Part shown: positions 46,685 through 57,278 of the stretch, in pieces
How the letters are laid out: the number at the start of each line of letters is the position of its first letter
Position numbering within the stretch: the stretch's first letter is position 1
NCBI GenBank assembly: GCA_032871835.1
Contig: CM065300.1
Span: forward strand, 2,361,768 to 2,425,767
Direction: 5' to 3'
Source of the DNA: Dipteronia dyeriana
Taxonomy: Eukaryota > Streptophyta > Magnoliopsida > Sapindales > Sapindaceae
DNA length: 64,000 bases
Position numbers and translations under genes: made by a program
The notes under the pieces: generated by a model
What the model saw: only the letters and a program-made list of their open reading frames with translations
Told to the model about the DNA's origin: nothing
Database searches by the model: none

Positions 46685-49291
46685 TCATCTTCCTCTCTGA
46701 TTGACTATCTGCGAAAAAACTGCTTCTGGATTGTCCGGATCATCTATCTCTTTGCTCAGCGCAAGCACACTGCCCTGGTCGATGTTTAGCAATGCTCTAT
46801 GCGTGGGAGATGTATCCCTTGAGGCCTTATTTTCAGATGCCACATTAGCTTCCTCAGGATTTTTTCCCAATTGGAGTGCAAATTCAAGATTCCACAACAC
46901 ATCACCCATTGAAGGCCGATCAATCCCGTTGTCAGATAAACATTTCTTAGCGGTATCTGTGAATTTTTTCAGGCACTCAGGATTGATATGTCCCTTAAGT
47001 TGTGGATCAATAATTTCTTCAAGAATTCCTCTCTTTTGGCAATGTAATGCCCAATCTGCTAGACTAACTTGTTCCTTAGGCAAGCTTGCATTGAGTGCAG
47101 GCCTAGCACACAAAACTTCGAAAAGAACTACCCCGAAAGAGTAAACGTCGGATTTTTCTGTTAATTGTTGCCTGCGGAAGTATTCAGGATCTAAGTAACC
47201 GAAACTACCCTTCACCATTGTACTAACGTGAGTTTGGTTGAGAGTAGGACCGGTTAGTGATAATCCAAAATCCGAAACTTTTGCCACCCATTTATCATCT
47301 AGTAAAATGTTTGTTGTTTTCACATCCCTGTGAATGATTGTGTACCTGGCACCAGTGTGGAGATAGTGAAGTCCTCTGGCAGCTCCAATACATATTTCTA
47401 ATCTTTGCTTCCAGGACATGGCCGGTTTTTTGGTCTTATAGAGGTGCTCTCTTAGAGTCCCATTAGCCATGTAATCATAAACTAAGATCATCTCTCCATC
47501 TTCTTCACAATACCCAATCAAAGACACTAAATGCCTGTGTCTAAGCCTCGAAAGCATCTCGATTTCTGTCTCGAATTCATGAACTCCTTGTTCAGAAGAC
47601 GGGTTTGATCTTTTGACCGCAACTTTTGTCCCTCCATCAACTAGGCCTTCGTAGACCTTACCAAAACCTCCAACTCCAATGACTTTTGATTCACTGAAGT
47701 TCTCAGTACCATGCCTGATCTCCGACAATGAGAAATGTCGACAGAGCCCTGCTGCAAGACTCGAAAGATGGCTACTGGCATTGCTTCTACCCGATACAGT
47801 CGATTTTCCCGTTGATGTGTGGGAATATCCGAGTGTCAACCAATTAGTACTAGAACACTGACTGCTAATATCCTTGCTCCTCATTTTTGTCACATAAATG
47901 AAAGCAGCACCAACAACAATAGCAAAACCAACGACCCCTCCCATCACACCACCAATCACACGGGCAGTAATGTTCGAATCTGAGAACGTAAAACTCTTCG
48001 CTGCAGCCTCAGCCCGATTCTCAGCCTCAAGCATCATTGCCGATGGCACGGGATTAGGACCAGCCAAATTCCCAGTTGTATCATTCAGCTTAAAAATCTC
48101 CAATCCATTGAGAATCGAATCATAATACTCGGGCCTCATCGACACACTAGGACGCATCGCCACCCATAACTCGTCATCACCATCACGATCACTAGCATAG
48201 ATAGCGTAATCCTTGTACACAGGCACTCCTGATGATCCGGCCCACGCTATCACATCAGCAGATTGCTGTGCTGTTTGATTATTAACAAAAATATCAAACA
48301 CTCTCTGATTAATCTTTGTCATTACATACTCACAGAAATGTAATCTAACAACATAAGTAAAATTTGCATCAACCTGAAACACCCATGTTAGATTATAATT
48401 CTCATTAATTTTCGCATCCGGGCCCATTGATCTTGCAGTGCTATATACATTCAAAGGTGCAATATCTTCTGATACATCTTTACTGTATTCAATCTTTGTA
48501 TTGTTATCAACATGAGAAGTGACACCAAAAGCTGCACCAAACAAATATGGCGAATCATCGTACCATGTTCTTGTAAGACCGGAATCCTTGTTCGGTGGAA
48601 TGTATTGACCACCAACGTTTAATCTAAGCATTGTCTGCAGAGAAGAGCTCTGAACATCAACAGATTGGTCACTGAATCCAACCAAAGACGCTGCATTGAA
48701 TATATCAGGCATCGAAATCACTTCGATACCATTAGCGAAAGCATATGAGCCTTTAAGTTGCGAAGAAGGTGAAAAAGTTATACTAAGATCACCAGATTGA
48801 GACGGTGCAATAGAGAATTCTCTGATGATATAAGCCTGTGTTAAAGCTTGTGCGGTAATGGATGCACTGAAATTGTTGAGAAGAGTGAACCCATTTGCGA
48901 AAACCGAGAAAGAAGCATTTGATGGATCGAGAGAGCTATAAGGAGCTGGATAAAAATGGAGTCTGATCCAAAACCTCTGTTTTGGTGAAACAGAGAACTT
49001 GTATGATGAATTTGATGTGAAAATTCTTGCAGTCATGTAAGGTGTGGTTGATGGCAGTGAAGAGTCTTGGTATTGAGCTGTTTCCGTTCTTGAATTGCTT
49101 GAATTGGTAAGAAATCTGGCGTCTGATTTCCATCTACGGCCATTTTCATCGGTTCCATGACTTGAAGCACCACAAGAGAGGACATGAGAGACAGAGTCTG
49201 GTTCAGTTTTTTGGCACAGAACATGAATTGTGTTGTTTAATGTGAGAGAGAAGAAAACGATTGAATACAAGATCTGGGTAATGGAGATCAT
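46685..49291 (-). CDS. ANX: CrRLK1L receptor-like kinase, ANXUR-type, 868 aa
   Basis: CrRLK1L kinases sense cell-wall state and RALF peptides at the plasma membrane. ANXUR1/2 keep growing pollen tubes intact. The gene is a single exon, as usual for the family. Signal peptide about 1-26. Tandem malectin-like domains about 38-200 and 220-400 (landmarks YQDSSLPSTTPYMTARIF, RLNVGGQYIPPNKDSGLTRT, YYDSILNGLEIFKL). Juxtamembrane NLAGPNPVPS is ANXUR-like. Transmembrane segment about 445-467. Kinase 535-808 with G-loop G539VGGFGKV, lysine K560, HRDVKTTN at 654-661, DFG at 674-676, GSFGYLDPEYFRRQQLTEKS and SFGVVLFEVLCARPALN, so it should be active. Family assignment is sure. Placement with ANXUR rather than FERONIA rests on the ectodomain end and SLAAGLCRHFSLSEI. 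No breaks. Confidence 0.93.
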   Translation of the reverse strand: MISITQILYSIVFFSLTLNNTIHVLCQKTEPDSVSHVLSCGASSHGTDENGRRWKSDARFLTNSSNSRTETAQYQDSSLPSTTPYMTARIFTSNSSYKFSVSPKQRFWIRLHFYPAPYSSLDPSNASFSVFANGFTLLNNFSASITAQALTQAYIIREFSIAPSQSGDLSITFSPSSQLKGSYAFANGIEVISMPDIFNAASLVGFSDQSVDVQSSSLQTMLRLNVGGQYIPPNKDSGLTRTWYDDSPYLFGAAFGVTSHVDNNTKIEYSKDVSEDIAPLNVYSTARSMGPDAKINENYNLTWVFQVDANFTYVVRLHFCEYVMTKINQRVFDIFVNNQTAQQSADVIAWAGSSGVPVYKDYAIYASDRDGDDELWVAMRPSVSMRPEYYDSILNGLEIFKLNDTTGNLAGPNPVPSAMMLEAENRAEAAAKSFTFSDSNITARVIGGVMGGVVGFAIVVGAAFIYVTKMRSKDISSQCSSTNWLTLGYSHTSTGKSTVSGRSNASSHLSSLAAGLCRHFSLSEIRHGTENFSESKVIGVGGFGKVYEGLVDGGTKVAVKRSNPSSEQGVHEFETEIEMLSRLRHRHLVSLIGYCEEDGEMILVYDYMANGTLREHLYKTKKPAMSWKQRLEICIGAARGLHYLHTGARYTIIHRDVKTTNILLDDKWVAKVSDFGLSLTGPTLNQTHVSTMVKGSFGYLDPEYFRRQQLTEKSDVYSFGVVLFEVLCARPALNASLPKEQVSLADWALHCQKRGILEEIIDPQLKGHINPECLKKFTDTAKKCLSDNGIDRPSMGDVLWNLEFALQLGKNPEEANVASENKASRDTSPTHRALLNIDQGSVLALSKEIDDPDNPEAVFSQIVNQRGR

Positions 49292-49950
49292 ATCTTGACT
49301 TTAAGAAAAACCAAAACCCTTTAGAGGAAATTGATGGAAAGTGTGGGAATCAAGAGAGAAAGTACAGGAAAATAAGAGAATATGAAAAACAGAGTAAAGG
49401 AAAACAGGGAAGCAAGAGAAGAAGAGAGAAACGTTTTCCTGTACAAATAAATGATGTTTATACGATCAAGAACAATAATTTATAACATAAACTATGTTCA
49501 GATTCGATCAAAATAGGCAGATTTACAGATTTGCATTCAAAATTTTCAGGTCTAGAAACCGAGAAATTAGTGGATAGTGAGAAAAACAGAGAGAGTTTTT
49601 TTTATGATTATTGTGTGTTTGACAGGTTTAATGGACGTTACAATAGAAGTTGTGGTTAGGGAGCGACGGGAAGCGAAACACCAAAAATGCCTCTTTTGGC
49701 ATTGACTGCTTCTTTTAATATTTCTTTTTTTGAAACAGCTTCTTTTAATATTCTGGTTCAGTTTTTGTCAGCTCTAAAACAAAACTTGTATATTTATCTT
49801 TATATGCTTTTCTTTTATATATTTTTTAACAAATTAATGCATATTGGGTTGAGTATGCAGCATTCTAATATCTACTCCTGTAATACCATGAAAAAAAAAC
49901 TCACTATACATTCTTATAAATATATATAGTAAGAAAAGGTGTATTGTATA

Positions 49951-51061
49951 CAAGGTCGGCCCATGGGTCCATCAAACTTAACATTTTGTTAGGGTTTCCA
50001 ACCGACTCAATTTTCTTCTTTTTCTTTAGGATCTCAAAACCCAATATATTTATATATAAATAGGGTCCAAAATAAAGACTTGGTTCAACCCAATATGGTA
50101 ATTGATCACTTCAATTAAAAACAAAAAATCAGACCCACAATCCAAATGTCCAATAAACTTAGTCCTTGTGATTCACTAATTCTGATTTCTAAACACTAAT
50201 AATTTATTTAAAACAAAAACAAATTTATTTACTCACTTTACTTACTCTTTCTGTTTTTTGGACTATAATATATATATATATATGGTTTACGCCTTCATGT
50301 TTTGTGTTAGTATGTTGTTATTTGTCAATATTAAAGAATTGAAGATTTAAGGTATGGTTTTTGTTTCCGATTAATTTCTACATGTTGATTTTGATTCATC
50401 TTTTAATTATTTATTTTATTTACAATAGTAGAATAGTATGTTTTGTATTCTGTGTAATGGTTGGATAGGTTTAAATTAATTTGGGTTTAATTTTTTTCCC
50501 TAGTTCTTCTAAATACTACCATGTTTTGCTTTGAAATAATTCATCATGTAATATACTCATGTAGATTACGACCTTACGGGTACTATTTTGAATCTTCTAA
50601 CTTTGATTCTTTTAATCTTTTTGTATAGAATCTCATGTCTCTTTAGTAAGCTGAAGAATATTGTTCCAAAGTTTATTTTAACCTTTATTGCTCCAATTAC
50701 AATTGCTACTACGGAGAGCAGCTTTTTAAAGTTGAAGTTGATTAAAAATTATCTTATGTCAACAATGTCACAAGATAGGTTGAGTGGATTGATTATGTTA
50801 TCTATCGAGAAAAAAATCTTGATGGTAGAAGTATAATTAGTAAATTTGCACTTCAGAAAGCAAGAAGAATAGAAACGTAAACAATGTTTTGTTTTTATGT
50901 TTTTAGATACGATAAATATTTTTTGTTTTAATTTATATGGAATATAATATATTTGGTAAATGAACAATTATTTATTTAATTTTATTATTATTATATAGGG
51001 TCCTGATTTCTGTTAATATCAAAAAATCATTAAAGCCGTAAAATATCTGAAGACGGTCCTG
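49951..51061. mobile_element. Decayed hAT (Tip100-like) element, 1111 bp
   Basis: Left end CAAGGTCGGCCC; inverted right end CAGGACCGTCTTC, a degenerate terminal inverted repeat. Flanks ATTGTATA (49943-49950) and ATCGTATA (51062-51069) match at 7 of 8, fitting the 8-bp hAT target duplication. It keeps only the end of a transposase, so it is an internally deleted derivative. It lies between the ANXUR-like and LdpA-like genes. Confidence 0.75.
50588..50836 (+). pseudogene. hAT transposase C-terminal dimerisation domain fragment
   Basis: Encodes ...FSKLKNIVPKFILTFIAPIT then TTESSFLKLKLIKNYLMSTM and SQDRLSGLIMLSIEKKIL, the hAT family dimerisation (hATC) region as in zinc-finger MYM-type plant transposases. 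The catalytic domain is absent. The initial codons have no ATG support. Confidence 0.82.
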
Positions 51062-51722
51062 ATCGTATACACCATCTATGTAGGGTCACTTCTTTATTTG
51101 ATCATTCTCAAACTAATTATATATATCTAGATTATAATAATAGATATTCAGTCTGTGCAGGTAAAGGTGGAGCTGGAAGTGGGGGTTAAATTACAGAACC
51201 TTAAAATTTGTAGAACTAAAATGTAAAAAATATATAGTTTAGCTTCTTTTTTTTTACGGCCAAAGGCCATTCATTGTTCCGTCCTGAGTGTATGCATAGT
51301 TCGATTTTAATAGTTCTCATTAAAAGTTTGACTACCTACCATATTTTTAAAAAATAAGATAAAATAAAGAAGTGACGTAACATTAGACCTCGATCACATT
51401 ATGGAATTTATAATGAAGAGAGTAGCGATATTTACACACTTATGGAATATATGAGGTTTGCTTACAAGATTATATAGTTAAATTTTAAATTTTAAATTTT
51501 AAATAAATTGGATGTATATACAAAAAGAGGTATAGATACTATTTTTCAATTGCAAATATTGCGACTGTAAGTAAGCCCCCAACTTGAATAGTAGGCTTAA
51601 GTTACGAGCCCAAGAAGCCCAAACTACTAAATATCTTCGTGTAAACCGCGAAATTCTGTTTTAATTACCAGTTGGATAATATCTCTGCGCATCGTTTTTT
51701 TGTCATTGTTGTCGTTGTTGTC

Positions 51723-54533
51723 ATGGCTTTGAAGTTCTCCATCAACGCTACAATTTCACCTCCAAACCAAGGTAAAGCTTTATCCTTCCAAGCCCTTGTA
51801 ATCAATCCTTTTTTTTTTTTTCCTTTTTTTATTTACAAGTTTATCATTTGGTTTTCACGAGTCATGACAGTGAAAGTGAACTATAAGAACAGCAGCAAAA
51901 CCCTCAAAAATGTCAAGAACCTTGTAAACAAGATTGGGGTTCCTTCAATTGCACCTTCTCCACATGAATCTCTCCAAAAAGGCAACTGGGTTAAGCTCAT
52001 ATGTGGTGCAAGCTTCGAGGTATGAGTAGAATTCACAGCTCTTGAAACACCCCCCCACATAGTGAATTCGTCACAGTTAGTGAAATTTAACAACTTTTAT
52101 ATATTTGTGTCTTTCTAGGATGTAGTTGACATCAGGAATCTTTCTCTAGTGTACACTCTTGCTGGAGGTGAAGAATTTGATGAAAATTACTTATATAATT
52201 GTCCTTGTATATGATGAGTGTAGTGTAGATTATGCAAATTGAAGTTTTGAATTTGAATATTGTTTGGATATATGAACTTTTTTAGTGGATTGCATTGACT
52301 GTGCTGCGGATGCATCGGTGGTGAGTGCGGTGAACCAAGGCATTGAAGCAGCAAGGGAGATTTTACCTGTAAGGAGGCCTTGGACTATGATAAGTGTTAA
52401 TGATGATGAAGATCTTCACTTTCGTAAAGCAGGTAAATGCTCACCGTTATATTATGAGCATGAGCTAAATTATAGGTAAAATTGAGATAGATTTCCGATA
52501 CATTTTAGGATATGACTATATATATGTACCGCGAAATGGGTTCTTATGGAAAAATTAAGTGTCCATTTGAACTTGAAGATCATTTGCCACTTAAAGGAAC
52601 CCAGAACCCATTTCACATAGTTTTGTACAAGAGAAGACCGTTAAAGATGTTTCAGTATTATCGTTACAGAATTCGATCCAGATGACTGTCCACTGGACTG
52701 CTCAAGGCCCTGTGAAAAAGCTTGTCCTGCTGATGCGATATTGCTTGAGGGAAAAAAACCAACAGCAGAAGTTGCCAATGGTACCGATATGCTTGGTGAA
52801 TCAAAGGTTTTTAGCATAATATCTATACGAGGGTTATAATTATATGTATATGTTTTTTTGTGAATTGCAGTCTAGTATTTCTTATCGGTATTAATATGCA
52901 GGGTGGAGTAATAACTGAACGGTGTTATGGCTGTGGTCGTTGCTTCCCAGTTTGCCCCTACAATAAAATAAGTGAGTAATTTATAATTATCTTGGCTTTT
53001 TATTCATTCTAGAGGATTGATTAGTGATCAGGTATCTTTTCTTGTGAAATCATTGGTCTACACACGTGCTGTCATGCAGCCTCTAGAGTATGTTTTCCTA
53101 CAATATCTATCAAGTTTTTATAATCTTTTTTCGTAATTAATTTGTTCTAATTAATATAGGAGAGGTTACATACGTGAGAGATGCTACTGCCACAGCTCAA
53201 CTAGTTAAAAGAAATGATGTCGATGCTATAGAGATACACACAAGTGGAAGGTACAATTTCATTATAAACTAATCACTCGAGTAAAATTTATGTGGGAAAA
53301 GATTCGGATTTTGTTCATTTTGTAACCTTTGGACCACTATTGAATCATCTTCACTAGCATCATTGTAGAGATTGGATACAGACAACTAGATATGCAATCT
53401 AATCATAGTCAACTGGCTCCACTAATAGAAATTTTTTCTTCTTTTGGTGTCTCAGTAGGCAGATTACTCCCTTTGAAGAACTATGGGATGGTTTGGGAGA
53501 TTCAGTCAGAAATCTGAGACTAGTAGCTGTAAGTATGAACCATTTCCTGCCGTTTTAAAGTAATACTAGGCGGTAACTATTAGTTACCAAGTTATAAATT
53601 TAATGGAGCTTGTGTTGAGCCTCTTTGGAACTGTGAATTAAGCTTTAATGGCCTCAGGTTAGCTTACCAAATAATGGGGAGACAACCATACCTTCAATGA
53701 ACAAAATGTACACGATCATGGAACCTCGTCTAAGTTGCTTCAATTTATGGCAGGTATGCCCTTGTTTGAAACCTATACAGCTGCAATATTGTTTCATTTT
53801 ATATAAACAATGGTCGTTGTTTCGCTTGTGATTATAAGTTGGATGGCCGCCCCATGAGTGGAGATATCGGTCGAGGTGCCACGAGAGAATCAATTGCATT
53901 CGCTGTTCAATTGGTAGCTGCCAAAGACAGGCCACCAGGTTTGTATATAGATTCAACGCATACTCTGATTGACAATGTGAAATTGTAAGTCGCTACCTAT
54001 CTCTTTCTCTGGCAGGTTTTCTTCAATTGGCGGGCGGGACTAATGCACACACGGTTGCAGGGTTGAAAAGGGAGGGACTTTTTCGAAAATCCATTACAAG
54101 TAATCCTATATTACATTCCATTGCTGCTGTCTTCTTTGTTACACTTAAGTGTATTGTTTCACTTCTCCTAACCCTTCCTTTCGCTTTTAGAGCACTTAAC
54201 GGATGAAAAATCGACAGCCAATGCTTTAATCGGTGGCATAGCTTACGGTGGCTATGCAAGAAAGGTCAGTCACAAATATATACATCATTCAGTACTATTT
54301 TCAACACCACCTATCGTAAAATCTTTTTTCGCTTAAATGTATACAATTCCATGACTGCATTTTTGTATAACACCTTTGTTCAGATCGTTGGAAGGGTCCT
54401 AAATTCCTTACAATCCCAGCACGGACTTGCTCTCATTGAGGATCACCCTGACCATCTCCTTGAAGCACTTCAAGAAGCCATTGCTTTGGTTGGAACCGTC
54501 AAATGCTATGATGATCCCTTTCTTACACACTAA
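51723..54533 (+). CDS. LdpA-like 4Fe-4S protein, probably plastid, 13 exons, 421 aa
   Basis: Cyanobacterial LdpA is an iron-sulphur protein that links redox/light input to the circadian clock; the plant protein's role is not established here. Exons: 51723-51771, 51871-52019, 52119-52167, 52286-52432, 52670-52806, 52902-52971, 53160-53250, 53459-53528, 53658-53753, 53839-53938, 54016-54099, 54191-54264, 54384-54533; all GT-AG and in phase. The N-terminus (MALKFSINATISPPNQ...) is Ser/Lys/Asn-rich and fits a transit peptide. Two clusters of cysteines follow: C138xxxC142xxxC146xxxC150P and C185xxC188xxC191xxxC195P, typical of ferredoxin-like 4Fe-4S binding. The C-terminal half (WQLDGRPMSGDIGRGATR, LQLAGGTNAHTVAGLKR, IGGIAYGGYARK) matches the LdpA C-terminal domain. 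Acceptors of exons 2 and 8 have in-frame alternatives. No lesions. Confidence 0.85.
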
Positions 54534-55053
54534 CAGTGGCAGTAGTAGTAGCAACAATATAACTTGTCTGGTTTCAAAGAATAATTTTTCATTCACCAGT
54601 ATCGGGTTTATGTGAATACTAGTTTTCATCCACTTGATCTACATGTCTGTAACTTGTTCTGATCGCTTGATCTTTCTTTTACAAATCAAACGTGATAGAT
54701 TCACCCAATATTAGATTACAAAATAAAGTCCATCCATCAACACAAGTTGAATTACAACCAGCTACAACATCAACCAAACAAGTTCACGTGTACCAACAGG
54801 CTTGTCACAATGTAGCTCAAACCCAAACCAACACTTGACACGTAATAAACTCGAAAACGATACTCCATGTCCAAGGGCTTAAAAACTTAGGGTGGACAGT
54901 TCTCTAAACTAATCAACACATTTTTTACCGCAATTAGAGGCTAAGTCTTAGCAAGTAAACCACTCACGAAACACATGTCACGTAAATTGGAGATTATTAG
55001 AGACTTAAACCAAAATTCAGTTCAGATCGAAGGAAATATTGAAGTTCGAATAG
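54534..55053. other. Intergenic DNA between the LdpA-like gene and U1
   Basis: Holds the 3' UTR of the LdpA-like gene on the left and, on the minus strand, the 3' flank of the U1 gene on the right. No other feature seen. Confidence 0.5.
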
Positions 55054-55215
55054 GTAGGGGCCGCGCGAACGCAGGCCCCCTCTGTCACAAATTATGACGT
55101 AGGCTCTCCCACTTGGGGAGACCTTAGGGTGGTGCACCTTCTGAAGTGCAATGAGGGCCACCAACCTAGGCCATAGGCCATGTTGATCACCCATTGACCC
55201 CGTCCAGGTAAGTAT
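55054..55215 (-). ncRNA. U1: U1 spliceosomal snRNA, about 162 nt
   Basis: U1 recognises 5' splice sites by base pairing. The transcript starts ATACTTACCTGGACGGGG, the invariant 5' end. Stem-loop 2 has CATTGCACTTC (U1A-binding type). The conserved 3' half reads AAGGTCTCCCCAAGTGGGAG, then AGCCTACGTCATAATTTGTG with the Sm site AATTTGTGA, then a terminal GC-rich hairpin GGGGCCTGCGTTCGCGCGGC. Length fits plant U1. The loop of stem-loop 1 reads GATCAACATGG, two changes from the family form GATCANGAAGG bound by U1-70K. Promoter elements are present (next entries), so it is probably expressed. Confidence 0.93.
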
Positions 55216-55240
55216 GTTGCAATCCCAGACAAGCTTTCAT

Positions 55241-55246
55241 TTTATA
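55241..55246 (-). promoter_or_regulatory. TATA box of the U1 gene
   Basis: Reads TATAAA on the minus strand (within GGTGTATAAAATG), 26-31 bases upstream of the U1 5' end. This is the normal position for plant snRNA genes. Confidence 0.8.
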
Positions 55247-55279
55247 CACCAGTCTGCTTTTTGTCTCTTCCTTTTTAGC

Positions 55280-55290
55280 CGATGTGGGAT
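55280..55290 (-). promoter_or_regulatory. Upstream sequence element (USE) of the U1 gene
   Basis: Reads ATCCCACATCG, a perfect match to the plant USE RTCCCACATCG. It lies about 34 bases above the TATA box, the spacing that selects RNA polymerase II in plant snRNA genes. Confidence 0.9.
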
Positions 55291-55959
55291 TCCTATAATA
55301 CAGATATAGCTTATGCCTCAGTATTTGTTTATTCTCTTATTAACAACTTTGTGGAGGGTCCCCCTATAATATCAAAACTATTTTTTTGTGGTGTCTCGTA
55401 GATCAGTGAAATAATAAAAGTATTTGTTTCGTTGATTATATATTTACGTGTGGATTCAAGCCTTCAAGGATAACTGCTTGAATATTGAACTTGACATGCA
55501 CCAATGGAAGCTAAAAAAAGAATAACATGAAAATTCATGATTTGTTATTACACATTTACAAAAAAAAAAAAAAATCAAATTATTTGATCCCACTTAGAAA
55601 TTAAGAATTCATTTGAAGTGGAAGGAAATCTCACTCAAATAATTAAGTGCCTTTCCTGGTTTATATATATATCAAGTTCCTTTCTTGTTCTTTTTACAAA
55701 ATGAAACTTAATTTTATTTGATTTTTTCAGATTTTCTTTCCAATAATAATTTCCCTTTGATTTGTGTTCCCAATCAGTAAATACATTATTTTAGAATTAT
55801 TTATCATCATAATTTGTTCTTAAAAAGAATTAACAAATTGTTTCCAAAAAATAATAATATGACAAAAAAAATATCAAGACCGGTCCAAATAATATATATA
55901 ATTCAAAGAATTACTCAAACAACTTTTTATTCTACTTTTCAAAAATCAGATTAAGGTAG
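55291..55959. other. AT-rich DNA upstream of the U1 promoter
   Basis: No gene or element could be supported. It includes an A-run at 55560-55574 and short TA repeats. Confidence 0.4.
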
Positions 55960-55974
55960 GGCCTGTTTGACTAA

Positions 55975-56720
55975 GGCTCAGTTTGACATTGATGTGTTGT
56001 GGGGAGAAGTGTTTTTGAAATTGTTGTGAGAGGAATTGTATTTGGAATTGATGTGGGAAGAATCAGCTGAGTGTTTGGTAAACTGATTTTCAAACGTGCT
56101 GTGAGAACTAAAAACAATTTCAATGTGTTTGGTAAACTGAAATAAAAAGTGTTGTGAGTGTGTAAAATTACTAAAATGACATAGACATCTAAATGATATT
56201 AATATGCTATACTTTACATTTTTCTTGTTTATTTGTGTTTAGTGTTAAGTATTATAAAATTATGGTACTTTACTGAATTAATTAGCCCCATTTTTTATTC
56301 TATTTTATTTAATTAATTAGCCTCATTTCTTTATTTCTTTATTTCTTTATTTTATTCTACTTTATTTTTTTATTTCATTTTTATTTTACTTTATTGAATT
56401 AATTATTCCAATTTTTTTATACAGTTATGGCAACATTTTTTTTTATAGATACATAAGTCCAATTTTTTTTGTTAAATTTCATTAAAGGCAAGGACAAAGT
56501 TGGAAAGTTAGTAAAATTTCATTTAATATCACTGTAACACGTTTTCTAAAAGCAGAAACAAAAATTCAAAAGCATGTATTTGTAGCTTCTCAAAAACTCA
56601 GTTGGGAGAAGCTAAAAATGACCAAAAGCACTTCCCCGTGATTTTACCAAACACCCTGTTTTATGTCCAAAATCACTTTTTGCCCCAAAAGCAGCTGGAG
56701 AAACAATGTCATACTGAGCC
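55975..56720. mobile_element. PIF/Harbinger (Tourist-like) MITE, 746 bp
   Basis: Left end GGCTCAGTTTGACATTG and the inverted right end GGCTCAGTATGACATTG differ at one base in 17. TAA flanks both sides. No transposase. It is inserted just inside the left end of the element listed above. Confidence 0.85.
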
Positions 56721-57098
56721 TAAGTTTTTGGAAGGGTCAAAAGCTCTTTTAAAACCTAAAAGCAGCTTTTGAGCATGTTTGGATAATTTTGTAAAAGAGC
56801 TTATCTAATTTGGAAGCTCTTCCAACAGAAGCAGCCCTCACAATGCTTCTATTGGAAGCTTTTCTAAGAAATCGGGGAAGCCAAAATTTCTTTTAATGAA
56901 ACTTTTATAATTCCAATTTTACCCTCCTATATAAATGACACTTCCTTCTTTCAACGAGCTTGTCTGCAAAAAATCCCAAACCAACATGAAATCCCTAAAT
57001 TCCTACCAAGAGAAATCCCTAAATTCTATGAAGCTTGATATGTGGAATTGATTTTATAGTTTTTTTTTTCTGAAATCTCTTCTTCCTGACACGATTCA

Positions 57099-57278
57099 AT
57101 GGCGTTGGAGAGGGAGATTGAGGATGAGAACGAGTCGGGATCTGAGATGAGGAGGGCGAGGAAGCAGCTGGAGTATACAGAGGAGGCGGCAAATACGATG
57201 GGGACGATGGAGAACTTGAACGAGGACCCGTCATCGGCGAGGACGTTGAAACCGCCACGGCTGGTGTGGACACCGTAA
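57099..57278 (+). pseudogene. GARP (LUX/MYBC1-like) transcription factor fragment
   Basis: The reading frame starts MALEREIEDENESGSEMRRA and ends NEDPSSARTLKPPRLVWTP followed by a stop (59 codons). SARTLKxPRLVWTPQLHKRF is the entry of the GARP DNA-binding domain in LUX/BOA/MYBC1-type factors. Here the Gln codon after WTP reads TAA, the next codons give LH, and then the resemblance ends. Only the acidic region before the domain and its first residues were therefore captured. A TATA-less leader with CTAAATTC repeats lies upstream. It is inside a probable DNA transposon. Confidence 0.6.

Noticed and set aside
54997..55194. 65-codon open frame on the minus strand
   Set aside because: The sequence is the U1 snRNA gene; the frame is incidental.
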